From Streptacidiphilus rugosus AM-16 (GTDB taxonomy: Bacteria; Actinomycetota; Actinomycetes; Streptomycetales; Streptomycetaceae), in NCBI RefSeq assembly GCF_000744655.1, contig NZ_JQMJ01000004.1, positions 496,001 to 560,000 of the forward strand: a stretch of 64,000 nucleotides of DNA. Reading direction: 5' to 3'. The notes under the pieces were generated by a model. The model did no database searches. It was given only the letters and a program-made list of their open reading frames with translations, and had not been told where the DNA came from. Numbering within the stretch: the first letter of the stretch is position 1; every line of letters begins with the position of its first letter. The position numbers and the translations under genes were made by a program. Below, one piece after another: positions 1 through 8,333 of the stretch.

Positions 1-1206
1 GTCGCCTCCGAGGCCGGCCGGCTGCGCCAGGTCGTGTTGCACCGGCCCGGCCTGGAGCTGGCCAGGCTCACCCCGGGCAATGTCGACGCGCTGCTCTTCG
101 ACGACATCCTGTGGGCCAAACGGGCCCGCGAGGAGCACGACGCCTTCGCCCAGGCGCTGCGCGACCGCGGCGTCCGTGTCCACCTCTACGGCGAACTGCT
201 TGCCCAGACCCTGGAGCAGCCGGCCGCCCGGGCCTGGCTGCTGGACCGGGTCGTCAGCCCCGGCGCGGTCGGTCCGGCCCTGGTCGACCCGGTGCGGCGG
301 CTGTGCGAGGACCTGGACGCCGAGACGCTGGCGGCCTACCTGATCGGCGGCGTCCTCAAGGACGACCTGCCGCTGGCCCATCCGGACAGCCTGGTCTGGA
401 AGACCCTGGGCGACCAGGACTTCGCCCTGCCGCCGCTGCCCAACCACCTCTTCCCCCGGGACAACTGCTGCTGGATCGGCGACCGCTGCTCGCTCAACCC
501 GATGGCCAGGCCCGCCCGGATCCGGGAGACGGTGCACACCGCGGCGATCCACCGCTTCCACCCGCTGTTCGCCGAGTCTCCGGCGCCGCTGCTGGACGGC
601 ACGTCCCCGATCCCGGGGACCACCCTGGAGGGTGGCGACGTGCACGTGATCGCGCCCGGTGTGGTCATGGTCGGCATGGGCGAGCGCACCACCCCGCAGG
701 CGGTCGAGCAGCTGACCGCCGCGCTGTTCGCCACCGGGACGGCGCACCGCGTGATCGCCGTCCGGCTGCCGCGCAGCCGTGCGTTCATGCACCTGGACAC
801 CGTGATGACGATGGTCGACCGGGACGCCTTCGCGCTCTATCCCGGTCTCGCCGACGCCCTGCGGTCCTGGACGCTCACGCCCGATTCCGAGCGGCCCACC
901 GGCTTCGCCGTCTCCGCCGACGCCGACCTCGGCGCCTCGCTCGCGGACGCTCTGGGCCTGGACAAGGTCCGCTTCCTGTCCGCGCCGCAGGACGTGCGCG
1001 CGGCCGAGCGGGAGCAGTGGGACGACGGCAGCAACTTCCTGGCGCTGGAGCCGGGCGTGGTCGTCGGCTACGAGCGCAACGTCACCACCAACACCTACCT
1101 GCGCCGCCAGGGCATCGAGGTGGTCACCATCGCCGGCTCCGAGCCGGGCCGTGGACGCGGTGGTCCGCGCTGCATGTCCTGCCCGATCGAGCGCGACCCC
1201 GCGTAA
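1..1206 (+). CDS. arcA: Arginine deiminase (5' end outside window)
   Basis: Hydrolyses arginine to citrulline and ammonia, first step of the arginine deiminase pathway in the cytoplasm. The frame is open from base 1, so the gene is partial: 401 residues are visible and roughly a dozen N-terminal residues are missing. A GTG at 34 lies inside the conserved N-terminal block ([11 protein letters not shown]) and is not the start. Family motifs seen: LFPRDN (the FTRD-type motif), [20 protein letters not shown], and a C-terminal [11 protein letters not shown] block carrying the catalytic cysteine. It is followed by argF after 24 bp and arcC, giving the complete arc order. Together they make one ATP per arginine without oxygen, fitting the hypoxia genes downstream. 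Confidence 0.95.
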   Translation, partial: VASEAGRLRQVVLHRPGLELARLTPGNVDALLFDDILWAKRAREEHDAFAQALRDRGVRVHLYGELLAQTLEQPAARAWLLDRVVSPGAVGPALVDPVRRLCEDLDAETLAAYLIGGVLKDDLPLAHPDSLVWKTLGDQDFALPPLPNHLFPRDNCCWIGDRCSLNPMARPARIRETVHTAAIHRFHPLFAESPAPLLDGTSPIPGTTLEGGDVHVIAPGVVMVGMGERTTPQAVEQLTAALFATGTAHRVIAVRLPRSRAFMHLDTVMTMVDRDAFALYPGLADALRSWTLTPDSERPTGFAVSADADLGASLADALGLDKVRFLSAPQDVRAAEREQWDDGSNFLALEPGVVVGYERNVTTNTYLRRQGIEVVTIAGSEPGRGRGGPRCMSCPIERDPA

Positions 1207-1230
1207 CCTTCCGTCCCCCGAGGAGAAGCC

Positions 1231-2238
1231 ATGATGAGCGTCGACCTGCACGGCCGCTCGTACCTGCACGAGCTGGACTACACCGCCGCCGAGATCCACC
1301 ACCTGCTCGACCTCGCCGCCGAGCTCAAGGCCGCCCACCGCGAAGGGCGCGAGACCCCGTGTCTGACGGGGCTGCGGCTGGCCCTGGTCTTCGAGAAGAG
1401 TTCGACCCGCACCCGCTGCGCCTTCGAGGGGGCCGCCGCCCACCAGGGCATGACCACCACCTACCTGGACCCGGCCGGATCCCACATCGGCCACAAGGAG
1501 AGCGTCGCCGACACCGCCCGCGTGCTCGGCCGGATGTTCGACGCCATCGAGTACCGGGGCTACGGTCAGGACGTCGTCGAGGAGCTGGCCCGCACCGCCG
1601 GGGTGCCGGTCTACAACGGACTGACCGACACCGCGCACCCCACCCAGAGCCTGTGCGACGTCTTCACCATGCGCGAGCACAGCGGTCGCCCCGTGGAGGA
1701 GATCTCCTTCTGCTACCTCGGCGACGCCTCCAACAACACCGCCGCCTCGCTGCTGGCGATGGGCAGCCTGCTCGGAATGGACGTCAGGTTCGCCGCACCA
1801 CGCGACCTGTGGCCCGACGACGAACTCCTGGCGCGGTGCCGCCTGGTCGCCGAGGGGAGCGGCGCACGGATCACGCTGACCGAGTCCGTCGACGAGGGGG
1901 TGCACGGCGTGGACTACCTCTACACCGACGTCTGGGTCTCCATGGGCGAGCCCGCCGACCTGTGGCGGGACCGGATCCAACTGCTGCTGCCCTACCAGGT
2001 GAACGCCAAGACCCTGCACGCCACCGGCAACCCGGCCACCGCCTTCCTGCACTGCCTGCCCGCACTGCACGACCGGCGCACCGAGGTCGGCGCGGACCTC
2101 TACGAGCGCTACGGGCTCGACGGCCTGGAGGTCACCGACGAGGTGTTCGCCTCGCCCGCCTCGCTGGTCTTCGAGCAGGCGGAGAACCGCCTGCACACCA
2201 TCAAGGCGATTCTCGTCGCGACCCTCGGAGGAGAGTGA
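1231..2238 (+). CDS. argF: Ornithine carbamoyltransferase, catabolic context
   Basis: 335 residues, normal family length. Interconverts citrulline plus phosphate with ornithine plus carbamoyl phosphate. Motifs: STRTR at residues 58-62 (carbamoyl-phosphate binding), HPTQ at 136-139, and HCLP near 274-277. Start ATG at 1231 follows a GAGGAGAAG ribosome site; a second ATG at 1234 is equally possible. It sits between arcA and arcC, so the likely direction is phosphorolysis of citrulline (arcB role); by sequence alone it cannot be separated from the biosynthetic enzyme. Its stop is one base before the arcC start, so the two are translationally linked. Confidence 0.93.
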   Translation: MMSVDLHGRSYLHELDYTAAEIHHLLDLAAELKAAHREGRETPCLTGLRLALVFEKSSTRTRCAFEGAAAHQGMTTTYLDPAGSHIGHKESVADTARVLGRMFDAIEYRGYGQDVVEELARTAGVPVYNGLTDTAHPTQSLCDVFTMREHSGRPVEEISFCYLGDASNNTAASLLAMGSLLGMDVRFAAPRDLWPDDELLARCRLVAEGSGARITLTESVDEGVHGVDYLYTDVWVSMGEPADLWRDRIQLLLPYQVNAKTLHATGNPATAFLHCLPALHDRRTEVGADLYERYGLDGLEVTDEVFASPASLVFEQAENRLHTIKAILVATLGGE

Positions 2239-2239
2239 G

Positions 2240-3244
2240 ATGCGCATCGTCGCAGCCCTGGGCGGCAACGCCCTGCTCCGCCGCGGGGAGCGTCCCGACG
2301 CCGACACCCAGCTCCGCCACGTGCACGAGGCCGGCCTGTCCCTGGCCGAACTCGTCCTGGCCGGGCACGAACTGGTGGTCACGCACGGCAACGGGCCCCA
2401 GGTGGGGCTGCTCGCCCTGGAGAGCGCGGCCGACGCCGACCTCACCGCGCCCTACCCGCTCGACCTCCTCGGTGCGGAGACCCAGGGGCTGATCGGCTCG
2501 CTCCTGGTCCGCGAGCTGCGCGACCGGCTGCCCGACCGCGAGATCGCCGCGCTGGTGACCCACACCGAGGTCGCTCCGGACGATCCGGCCTTCGCCCGGC
2601 CCAGCAAGTTCATCGGTCGGCCTTACACCCCGCAGCAGGCGGAGCAGCTGGCCGCCGAGCGCGGTTGGACCCTGGCCCGGGACGGCGACGCACGGCGACG
2701 CGTCGTCCCCTCCCCGGCGCCCGCGCGCATCCTCGAACTTCCTTTCGTTCGGACGCTGTTGGCAGCAGGGGACATCGTGGTCTGCGCCGGGGGCGGTGGG
2801 ATACCGTTGCTGCGCGACCCGGCGACGAACCTGCTGCGCGGCGCGGAGGCCGTGGTGGACAAGGACCTCACGGCCGCTCTGCTCGCCGAACTCGTCGAGG
2901 CGGACGCCCTGTTGATCCTCACCGACGTCACCCACGTCTACCGGCGTTTCGGGCACGGCGACCCCGGCCCGCTGACCCGCACCACACCGGCCGAACTGCG
3001 GACGCTCGACCTGCCGCAGGGGTCGATGGGCCCCAAGGCGCGGGCGGCCGCGTCGTTCGTGGAGCGTACCGGCCGACTCGCCGGCATCGGCCCGCTCGAC
3101 GACGCGCTCGGCGTCCTGCTCGGCACGACCGGGACGCTGGTCTGCCCCGGCGACCCCGCACCCGGGGCGCACGAGCGCGCCGCCGAGGCCGGAGCTCGGC
3201 CCCGGACCGGACGAAGCCCGGTGGAGGCGGCGCCGGACGCGTGA
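2240..3244 (+). CDS. arcC: Carbamate kinase
   Basis: 334 residues. Transfers phosphate from carbamoyl phosphate to ADP, giving ATP, ammonia and CO2: the energy-yielding step of the arginine deiminase pathway. Amino-acid-kinase-fold motifs in order: ALGGNALLRRG at the N terminus, VVTHGNGPQVGLL, CAGGGGIPLLRD, VDKDLTAALLAE, LTDVTHVY and GSMGPK. The GGAGGAG ribosome site lies within the end of argF and the start is one base after the argF stop. The last ~25 residues (after GDPA) are a charged tail beyond the usual family end. Confidence 0.95.
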   Translation: MRIVAALGGNALLRRGERPDADTQLRHVHEAGLSLAELVLAGHELVVTHGNGPQVGLLALESAADADLTAPYPLDLLGAETQGLIGSLLVRELRDRLPDREIAALVTHTEVAPDDPAFARPSKFIGRPYTPQQAEQLAAERGWTLARDGDARRRVVPSPAPARILELPFVRTLLAAGDIVVCAGGGGIPLLRDPATNLLRGAEAVVDKDLTAALLAELVEADALLILTDVTHVYRRFGHGDPGPLTRTTPAELRTLDLPQGSMGPKARAAASFVERTGRLAGIGPLDDALGVLLGTTGTLVCPGDPAPGAHERAAEAGARPRTGRSPVEAAPDA

Positions 3245-3296
3245 AACCGCCGTCGGCGGGCACCCGCGCCACAGGGACCCGAACCAGGGAGCGGTG

Positions 3297-3500
3297 GTGA
3301 CGATGAACGTCGAACTCAAGGCCGAATACGAGTGGCGCACCGTCCTGCAGTGGCACATCGTTCCGTCCGGGGACAGCACGGCACTGTGCGGGCGGCTGCT
3401 CGCCCCCGCGGCGGAGACCAAGCCGATCCCGGCAGCCCACGACGGTGAGGTGTGCGAACGGTGCGGCGCGGCCGACAAGTCGGCCGCACCTCACTCGTAG
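3297..3500 (+). CDS. Small CxxC protein, possible zinc ribbon
   Basis: About 67 residues, function unknown. Starts possible at GTG 3294, GTG 3297 or ATG 3303; 3297 gives the best spacing to AGGGAG (3286-3291). Visible pattern: LKAEY near the N terminus, a QWHIVPSG segment, ALCGRLL, then a C-terminal VCERCG (CxxC). With the extra Cys and His this could hold one metal ion. A second protein of the same layout is encoded at 33022-33247 (WHIV, ALCHRLL, VCPRC). It lies 52 bp after arcC and before a palindromic operator, so it may be the last gene of the arc operon. Confidence 0.7.
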   Translation: MTMNVELKAEYEWRTVLQWHIVPSGDSTALCGRLLAPAAETKPIPAAHDGEVCERCGAADKSAAPHS

Positions 3501-3555
3501 CGGGCCCGCGGTCGGTCCTGGCGGCACGCGGATCCCGCCGACCGGCATCGCACCG

Positions 3556-3571
3556 GGGGCCGACCGGCCCC
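3556..3571. promoter_or_regulatory. OsdR/DosR-type palindromic box 1
   Basis: GGGGCCGACCGGCCCC, a near-perfect inverted repeat of the half-site GGGCCG, 82 bp before the start of the acyltransferase gene. The same element recurs before most stress genes in this window, mostly at 75-113 bp from the start codon. Assignment to the DosR-like regulator at 6495 is inference. Confidence 0.6.
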
Positions 3572-3653
3572 TTCACCCGGGGCGACCGGACGCGCACGCT
3601 GAGCCATGAAGGAGCCACCAAGGCCGCGACTGCAGAATCCGGGGGAAGCGCCC

Positions 3654-4538
3654 ATGACGGACCATCGGTACCCCGATCCCGACTTCGTCTGCCGCACGGT
3701 CCCGCTCGTGCGGGCCTACACCCGCTACTTCTCCCCCGTTGTCACCGGACTTGAGCATCTGCCGCCCGCGGGCCCGGTACTGGTCGTCGGCAACCACTCC
3801 GGCCTGTACTGGATGCCGGACGTGTGGGTCACTGCGCTCGCGATGCTGGAGCGGCGAGGGCTCCGGGAGCCCAGCTACGCGCTGGTCCACGACCTGCTGC
3901 TGCGGGCCCCCGGGGTGGGTGACGGACTGCGGCGCCTGGGCGCGCTGCCGGCCGGGATGGACTCCGGTCTCGCCGGGCTCAAGGACGGCGGCGCGGTACT
4001 GGTCTACCCCGGTGGCGACCGTGAGGCCTGTCGTCCCTGGCGGGAGCGCGGCCGGGTCGATCTGGGCGGACACAGCGGCTTCGTCCGCCTGGCGCTGCAG
4101 GCGGGTGTGCCCGTGGTGCCGGTCGTCGCGCACGGCGGCCACGACGTAGTCGTGATCCTCAGCCGGGGCGAGGTCACCGCCCGGCTGCTGGGCCTGGGCA
4201 GGTTACGACTCAAGGTGTTCCCGTGGACGCTCGGGCTGCCCCTCGGCGTGGCGCCGGTGCTGCCCCAGGTCCCACTGCCCGCAGCGGTGAAGGTGAGCTT
4301 CCTGCCCGCCCTAGACTGGTCTGTGAGGGAGTCGTACGGCGACCCCGAGGACCCGGACGTCGTCGCGGCCTGCTTCGACGCCACCCAGCGGGTGATGCAG
4401 TCCGAGATGGACCGGCTTCGCGCCGCCTGCCCACGCCCGGTGGCCGAAGGCCTGGCCCGTTTGCTGCCGACGTGGGCACACGCCGCGCGTTCCGGGCCGA
4501 CCGGCCCTCCGGCGCGGTCCGGTCAGCCCTCGGCGTGA
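3654..4538 (+). CDS. Lysophospholipid acyltransferase-family protein
   Basis: 294 residues from ATG 3654, chosen because GGGGGAAG sits seven bases upstream; an in-frame ATG at 3606 lacks a good ribosome site. Shows the acyltransferase (PlsC-like) pattern: GNHSGLYWMPD near residue 44 (His-to-Asp spacing longer than the usual NHxxxxD) and YPGGDREACRPW around residue 116, followed by GVPVVPVVAHGG. Family members transfer acyl groups to lysophospholipids or diacylglycerol at the membrane. The substrate here cannot be read from sequence. A DosR-type box precedes it, and another lies inside its 3' end, serving the next gene. In mycobacteria, dormancy is linked with acyl-glycerol storage, so a lipid-storage role is possible. 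Confidence 0.75.
   Translation: MTDHRYPDPDFVCRTVPLVRAYTRYFSPVVTGLEHLPPAGPVLVVGNHSGLYWMPDVWVTALAMLERRGLREPSYALVHDLLLRAPGVGDGLRRLGALPAGMDSGLAGLKDGGAVLVYPGGDREACRPWRERGRVDLGGHSGFVRLALQAGVPVVPVVAHGGHDVVVILSRGEVTARLLGLGRLRLKVFPWTLGLPLGVAPVLPQVPLPAAVKVSFLPALDWSVRESYGDPEDPDVVAACFDATQRVMQSEMDRLRAACPRPVAEGLARLLPTWAHAARSGPTGPPARSGQPSA
4494..4507. promoter_or_regulatory. OsdR/DosR-type palindromic box 2
   Basis: GGGCCGACCGGCCC inside the last codons of the acyltransferase gene, 110 bp before the start of the universal stress protein at 4618. Its position within a coding region yet at the standard distance suggests the stress gene has its own promoter. Confidence 0.55.
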
Positions 4539-4617
4539 GCCGGCGGCGGTGTCAAGCTGATCACGACACCGTCGGCGGGGCCGCGACGCCTCCCCGACCA
4601 CCAGGCAGGAGGCACTG

Positions 4618-5490
4618 ATGAACACTTCGCCGACCGAGGCCGTCGTGGTCGGTCTCGACACCTCCGACAACTCGCGCGTGGCCCTGGAATGGGCCGCCGA
4701 CGAGGCCCGCCTGCGCGGCGCGGTGCTGCGCATCGGCCACTCCTGGAGCATGCAGGCCTACCGACTGCCCGAGGCGTACAAGCGCGACATCGCCGAGGAG
4801 TCCCGCAAGGCCGCCTGGAGGTTCCTCGAGGGTGCCGCCGAGGACATGCGGAAGCGCCACCCGGAGCTGAAGGTGGAGCCCGAGCTGATCGAGGAGGCCG
4901 CGATCGACGGCCTGCTGCGGATGGCGGCCGCCGACACCAGTCTGGTCGTCACCGGACGACGCGGCCTGAACCCCTTCCTGACCTTCCTGCTCGGCTCGGT
5001 CAGTGAGGGCGTCGTCGCGCACACCCCGGTTCCCGCCGTGCTGGTGCCGATCGAGGGCGCGCCCGACCCCGACGGCCCCGTGGTGGTGGGCGTCGCGGCC
5101 GGCGAGCCCGAGCCCATCGAGTTCGCGTTCGCCGAGGCCGGACGACGCGGCGTCCCGCTCAAGGTGGTCCGTACCTGGATGTACCCGCAGGCCTTCCCCG
5201 GCTACATCGCGGTCCCGCCGCAGGACCAGGCGCAGCGCCAGTCGGAGGAGGCCTCCGAGCTGGAGGAGTTGCTGGCCCCGTCCCGCGCCGCGCATCCCGA
5301 CGTGGCGGTGAGCGTCCAGGTCGAGCTGGGCCTGGCCGAGGAGTTCATCGTCAACGCGTCGACGGACGCCTCGCTGGTCGTGGTCGGTGCGCACCGCAAG
5401 CACACGCGCCGCTTCAGCCTGCCGATCGGCCGGGTGCCGCACCGGGTGCTGCACCTGGCCCACGCTCCGGTGGCGGTGGTCCCCCACTGA
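4618..5490 (+). CDS. Universal stress protein, two UspA domains
   Basis: 290 residues with tandem UspA folds. Domain 1 (about 8-145) begins VVVGLDTSDNSR and carries an intact ATP-binding motif GRRGLNPFLTFLLGS (G-x2-G-x9-G-S). Domain 2 (about 155-290) begins VVVGVAAGEPE and has a degenerate loop GAHRKHTRRFSLPIGRV. Start ATG follows AGGAGG. Such proteins bind ATP and modulate survival under starvation or low oxygen; the mycobacterial DosR regulon holds several. Closest relative in the window is the protein at 28282 (both share an ELIEE and GLLRMAA stretch in domain 1). Confidence 0.93.
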   Translation: MNTSPTEAVVVGLDTSDNSRVALEWAADEARLRGAVLRIGHSWSMQAYRLPEAYKRDIAEESRKAAWRFLEGAAEDMRKRHPELKVEPELIEEAAIDGLLRMAAADTSLVVTGRRGLNPFLTFLLGSVSEGVVAHTPVPAVLVPIEGAPDPDGPVVVGVAAGEPEPIEFAFAEAGRRGVPLKVVRTWMYPQAFPGYIAVPPQDQAQRQSEEASELEELLAPSRAAHPDVAVSVQVELGLAEEFIVNASTDASLVVVGAHRKHTRRFSLPIGRVPHRVLHLAHAPVAVVPH

Positions 5491-5518
5491 CGTCACTGCC
5501 CCCGGCCTGACCGGGCGC

Positions 5519-5560
5519 GTGAGAGGGCCGGTGCGACGCCCGTCGCACCGGCCCTCTCAC
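5519..5560. terminator. Bidirectional hairpin terminator
   Basis: A perfect 19-bp inverted repeat (5519-5537 and 5542-5560) around a GCCC loop, between the convergent universal stress gene and the CBS gene. No clear U-run, as is usual in actinobacteria. Confidence 0.85.
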
Positions 5561-5596
5561 GTCCTCGCATGAGGCTCGCGCGGAGCTCGCCGGCGG

Positions 5597-6211
5597 TCAG
5601 GCCGGCTGTGCCACATCGACCACGGCGTCGACGACGCCGGGCACGCCGAGCACCAGGCGGCTCAGTACGGCCGGGCCAGGCTCGGTGGGCAGGCGACCGG
5701 ACAGGTGCACCCGGCCCTCGACCACCGACACGTCGATCCCCGCGACCTGCTGCGGTGTGAGCGCCGCCATCAGCTCGAACCGCACGTGCCTGGCCACGTC
5801 GTCGTCGCCGCGCAGGAAGATCTTGAGTACGTCCGCCCGGCTCACGATCCCGCGCAGCCGGTCCTCAGCGTCCACCACGGGCAGACGCTTGACCTTGCGC
5901 GCCAGCATCGCCCGCGCGGCCTCCGCCAGCGACGCCTCGGGGTGCACGGTGACCGCGGGCGCGGTCATCAGCTGTCCCGCCGTCGGCCCCGGCCCGGAGT
6001 CCGCCGCTGCCAGCTCGGCGGCGATGACGTCGCACTCCGACACGACGCCGACGACCCGGCCGTCACCCGCCAGCACCGGCAGGGCGCTGACCCTGCGGCC
6101 GTGCAGCGTCTCGACGATCTCGTCGATCCCCGCGTCGCGGCCCACGGCTGCGACCGCATGGGTCATCACGTCGGCGACGGTGTCGCCGCTCCACGGAATC
6201 TGCCTGGTCAT
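5597..6211 (-). CDS. CBS-CBS-BON domain protein
   Basis: 204 residues. Two CBS motifs (about 12-70, with VSALPVL..VVGVVSECDV, and about 80-135, with VKRLPVVDAEDRLRGIVSRADVL) form a nucleotide-sensing Bateman module. A C-terminal BON domain follows (about 145-204, GVDVSV-like pattern read as GIDVSVVEGRVHLSGRL), which usually binds phospholipid or partner proteins. Start ATG at 6211 follows GGAGGTAG; the long open frame upstream is not coding. CBS proteins of this size belong to DosR regulons. It is transcribed divergently from the response regulator, and each gene has its own palindromic box at almost the same distance. A paralogue lies at 8330-9076. Confidence 0.9.
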   Translation of the reverse strand: MTRQIPWSGDTVADVMTHAVAAVGRDAGIDEIVETLHGRRVSALPVLAGDGRVVGVVSECDVIAAELAAADSGPGPTAGQLMTAPAVTVHPEASLAEAARAMLARKVKRLPVVDAEDRLRGIVSRADVLKIFLRGDDDVARHVRFELMAALTPQQVAGIDVSVVEGRVHLSGRLPTEPGPAVLSRLVLGVPGVVDAVVDVAQPA

Positions 6212-6323
6212 GACGGCTACCTCCTGCACGATGGCGACGCCCGCGGCGAGGTTCCCCGGTCGCGTGCCACCACTGTCGCGCGTCGGCACCCCGGTGGTCC
6301 TGAGCCGGGCAGGGCAGGACATG

Positions 6324-6337
6324 AGGCCGTTCGGCCC
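6324..6337. promoter_or_regulatory. OsdR/DosR-type palindromic box 3
   Basis: AGGCCGTTCGGCCC, 112 bp from the start of the divergent CBS-BON gene. Paired with box 4; the two lie 44 bp apart centre to centre, that is about four helical turns, on the same face of the DNA. Confidence 0.55.
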
Positions 6338-6367
6338 GTGCCACGCCGGGTGGATCGCGAGATGATG

Positions 6368-6381
6368 GGACCGTTCGGCCC
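6368..6381. promoter_or_regulatory. OsdR/DosR-type palindromic box 4
   Basis: GGACCGTTCGGCCC, 113 bp before the response regulator start, consistent with autoregulation as known for DosR. Confidence 0.6.
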
Positions 6382-6494
6382 TATCGAAGGTCCCGGGTCC
6401 GACGGGAAGATCTTCGGGATCGCCCGCACGCGACGCCGTGCCGGGACGAGGCAGCGCACTCAGCAGAAGCGCAGACGAGGACATGGGGTAGAGG

Positions 6495-7235
6495 ATGACT
6501 GGCGACACCTCCGGCGAGCGGCCCGCCACCGGCACGATCAAGGTCTTCCTGCTGGACGACCACGAGGTCGTCCGTCGCGGCGTGCACGACCTGCTGGAGG
6601 CCGAACCCGGCCTGGAGGTCGTCGGGGAGGCCGCGAACTGCGCCCAGGCGCTGGCCAGGGTCCCGGCGCTGCGCCCCGACGTCGCGGTGCTGGACGTACG
6701 CCTGCCGGACGGTGACGGCGTCACCGTCTGCCGGGAACTGCGCTCGCAGTTGCCCGAGCTGGCCTGCCTGATGCTGACCTCCTTCGACGACGAGGACGCG
6801 TTGCTGGACGCGATCATGGCCGGGGCCTCCGGCTACGTCCTCAAGCAGATCAGCGGCACCGATCTGATCTCCGCGGTGCGCACGGTCGGCTCCGGGCAGT
6901 CGATGCTGGACCCGGGTGCGGCCACCCGGCTCATGGCGCGCCTGCGCGGGCAGGCCACGCAGGCGCCCCAGCAGCCGGACGTCCTGGCCGAACTGACCGA
7001 CCGTGAGCGCGACATCCTGGCCCTGATCGGCGAGGGTCTGACCAACCGGGAGATCGGCCAGCGGCTGTACCTCGCCGAGAAGACCGTCAAGAACCACATC
7101 TCCCGCATGCTGGCCAAGCTCGGCGTGGAGCGGCGGGTCCAGGCCGCCGTGATCGCCTCCCAGGCGGCCGAGCACGCCGCCGGTTCGGGAAGCACCGGCG
7201 ATTCGTCCGGCTCGGCGCGGACCAGCAGGCGCTGA
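6495..7235 (+). CDS. DosR/DevR/OsdR-like response regulator
   Basis: 246 residues, NarL/FixJ class. Receiver domain at about 14-135 with the acidic pair DD (21-22), phosphoacceptor Asp in [11 protein letters not shown] (D67), Thr in LTS (T95) and Lys in GYVLKQ (K117). C-terminal LuxR helix-turn-helix at about 168-228 ([39 protein letters not shown]). Resemblance to mycobacterial DosR/DevR is strong by recall, including [36 protein letters not shown] and LAEKTVKN. DosR activates the hypoxia/nitric-oxide dormancy regulon; OsdR is the Streptomyces counterpart. No histidine kinase is adjacent, so its sensor must lie elsewhere. Families known from the DosR regulon surround it and share a palindrome, making it the probable master regulator of this island. 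Confidence 0.9.
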   Translation: MTGDTSGERPATGTIKVFLLDDHEVVRRGVHDLLEAEPGLEVVGEAANCAQALARVPALRPDVAVLDVRLPDGDGVTVCRELRSQLPELACLMLTSFDDEDALLDAIMAGASGYVLKQISGTDLISAVRTVGSGQSMLDPGAATRLMARLRGQATQAPQQPDVLAELTDRERDILALIGEGLTNREIGQRLYLAEKTVKNHISRMLAKLGVERRVQAAVIASQAAEHAAGSGSTGDSSGSARTSRR

Positions 7236-7273
7236 CGTGCGGCCCCGGCGGGGGCCGGTCGGCGGCGGCACCC

Positions 7274-7287
7274 GGGCCGTTCGCCCC
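7274..7287. promoter_or_regulatory. OsdR/DosR-type palindromic box 5 (weaker)
   Basis: GGGCCGTTCGCCCC, one half-site altered, only 36 bp before the next start codon. Distance differs from the others, so it is a weaker candidate. Confidence 0.35.
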
Positions 7288-7323
7288 TCCCGTCCCCCCG
7301 CCCGAGCCGCGACGATCGAAGAC

Positions 7324-7692
7324 ATGACCACCCTCCCGGCACAGCATCTCGACCGCGCCGACGCGCTGGACCTGCTGGCCACCGCGCGGACCGGGCGCGT
7401 CATCTACACGGTCGCCGCCATGCCCGCCGTCTGGCCGTCCTTCTTCCAGGTCGCCCCGGACGGCGGCGTCCTGCTGCGCACGCCGGCCGGCTCCGAACCG
7501 GCCCGGGCCGTCGGCGGCACTCTTGTCGCCTTCGAGGCGGACCGACTCGACGACGACGGTGGGGGCTGGTGCGTGACGCTTCTCGGCCGCGCGGTGGTCA
7601 GCGCCGGGGACGGCGCAACCGGCGCGGTGGAGATCCACATCCTGCCCGAGGCCGTCCACGGCCGCCTGTTCCCCGCGCTCGCCGACGGCTGA
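7324..7692 (+). CDS. Pyridoxamine 5'-phosphate oxidase-like flavin-binding protein
   Basis: 122 residues from ATG 7324 (the open frame upstream to 7237 shows no ribosome site). Split beta-barrel pattern typical of small PNPOx-like proteins: LDLLATARTGRVIYTVAAMPAVWPS.. then a central SEPARAVGGTLVAFEAD segment and GWCVTLLGRAVV. These bind FMN, F420 or heme and act as small reductases; members occur in DosR regulons. Substrate cannot be predicted. It follows the response regulator by 88 bp and may be co-transcribed with it or use its own weak box. Confidence 0.75.
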   Translation: MTTLPAQHLDRADALDLLATARTGRVIYTVAAMPAVWPSFFQVAPDGGVLLRTPAGSEPARAVGGTLVAFEADRLDDDGGGWCVTLLGRAVVSAGDGATGAVEIHILPEAVHGRLFPALADG

Positions 7693-7705
7693 CTCCGGAC
7701 GGCAC

Positions 7706-7765
7706 AACACGGCACAACGCGGACGCCGCCCGAGGTCCCGGGCGGCGTCCGCGTTGTGCCGTGTT
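7706..7765. terminator. Strong bidirectional terminator hairpin
   Basis: A perfect 27-bp inverted repeat (7706-7732 and 7739-7765) around a 6-base loop, between the convergent PNPOx-like and flavodoxin genes. One of the longest perfect stems in the window. Confidence 0.9.
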
Positions 7766-7781
7766 CAGGCGGCGCCGGGGT

Positions 7782-8333
7782 TCACGCGGCGCTGTGACGG
7801 TGCCGGGGCAGCATCGAGAGCTCCCCGGCGATCTGGTCCGCGTAGGCGTCGATCTGCGCACGGTCGCGGAAGTCGCCCCCACGGCCGCCCTCGACGAGGG
7901 TGTGGGCGAGCCAGCCACGGGAGTCCGGGGCCAGGCGGCCGCCGAAGGTGACGTGGTCGCGGGCCAGGAGACGGCGGGCGGCGCGGTCGGCGCTGTGGGT
8001 GATGACCACCTCGCCCGCGGTCGCCGAGTCGTCCAGTGGGCCGCTGCTGAAGGTCCACACCCAGGCGTCGGCCAGGTCGTGGCGGTGCCGGCGCGCGAAG
8101 CGGGAGGCCGAACGCAGCCAGCGGCCCTCGTACAGGGCGGAGCCGAGGATCAGCACCTCGTAGCCGCGAGGGTCCAGCGTGTCGGAGACCTCGGCGACGG
8201 TGACGTCGAAGTGCTCCTCCTGGCCGCGCAGCCGTTCGGCCAGCCACTGGGCGATCTCGGCCGTGGCACCGCTGCGGCCGGCGTAGGCCACCAGGACGCG
8301 GCGTCGGGGCGACGGAGCGCCGTCGGCGGTCAT
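7782..8333 (-). CDS. Flavodoxin-domain protein
   Basis: 183 residues. Flavodoxin fold: N-terminal VLVAYAGRSGATAEIAQWL matches the phosphate-binding loop for FMN, followed by VLILGSALYEGRW and VWTFSSGPL. Related in style to protoporphyrinogen oxidase HemG-type and menaquinone-linked flavodoxins. Probably a one-partner electron carrier or oxidoreductase in the cytoplasm. Its ATG overlaps the stop of the upstream CBS-BON gene (ATGA), so the two form a translationally coupled operon driven from the box at 9164. Confidence 0.85.
   Translation of the reverse strand: MTADGAPSPRRRVLVAYAGRSGATAEIAQWLAERLRGQEEHFDVTVAEVSDTLDPRGYEVLILGSALYEGRWLRSASRFARRHRHDLADAWVWTFSSGPLDDSATAGEVVITHSADRAARRLLARDHVTFGGRLAPDSRGWLAHTLVEGGRGGDFRDRAQIDAYADQIAGELSMLPRHRHSAA

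Noticed and set aside
111-2492. 793-codon open frame over arcA/argF
   Set aside because: Arg/Pro/Gly-rich translation in a shifted frame of recognised genes; typical shadow in high-GC DNA.
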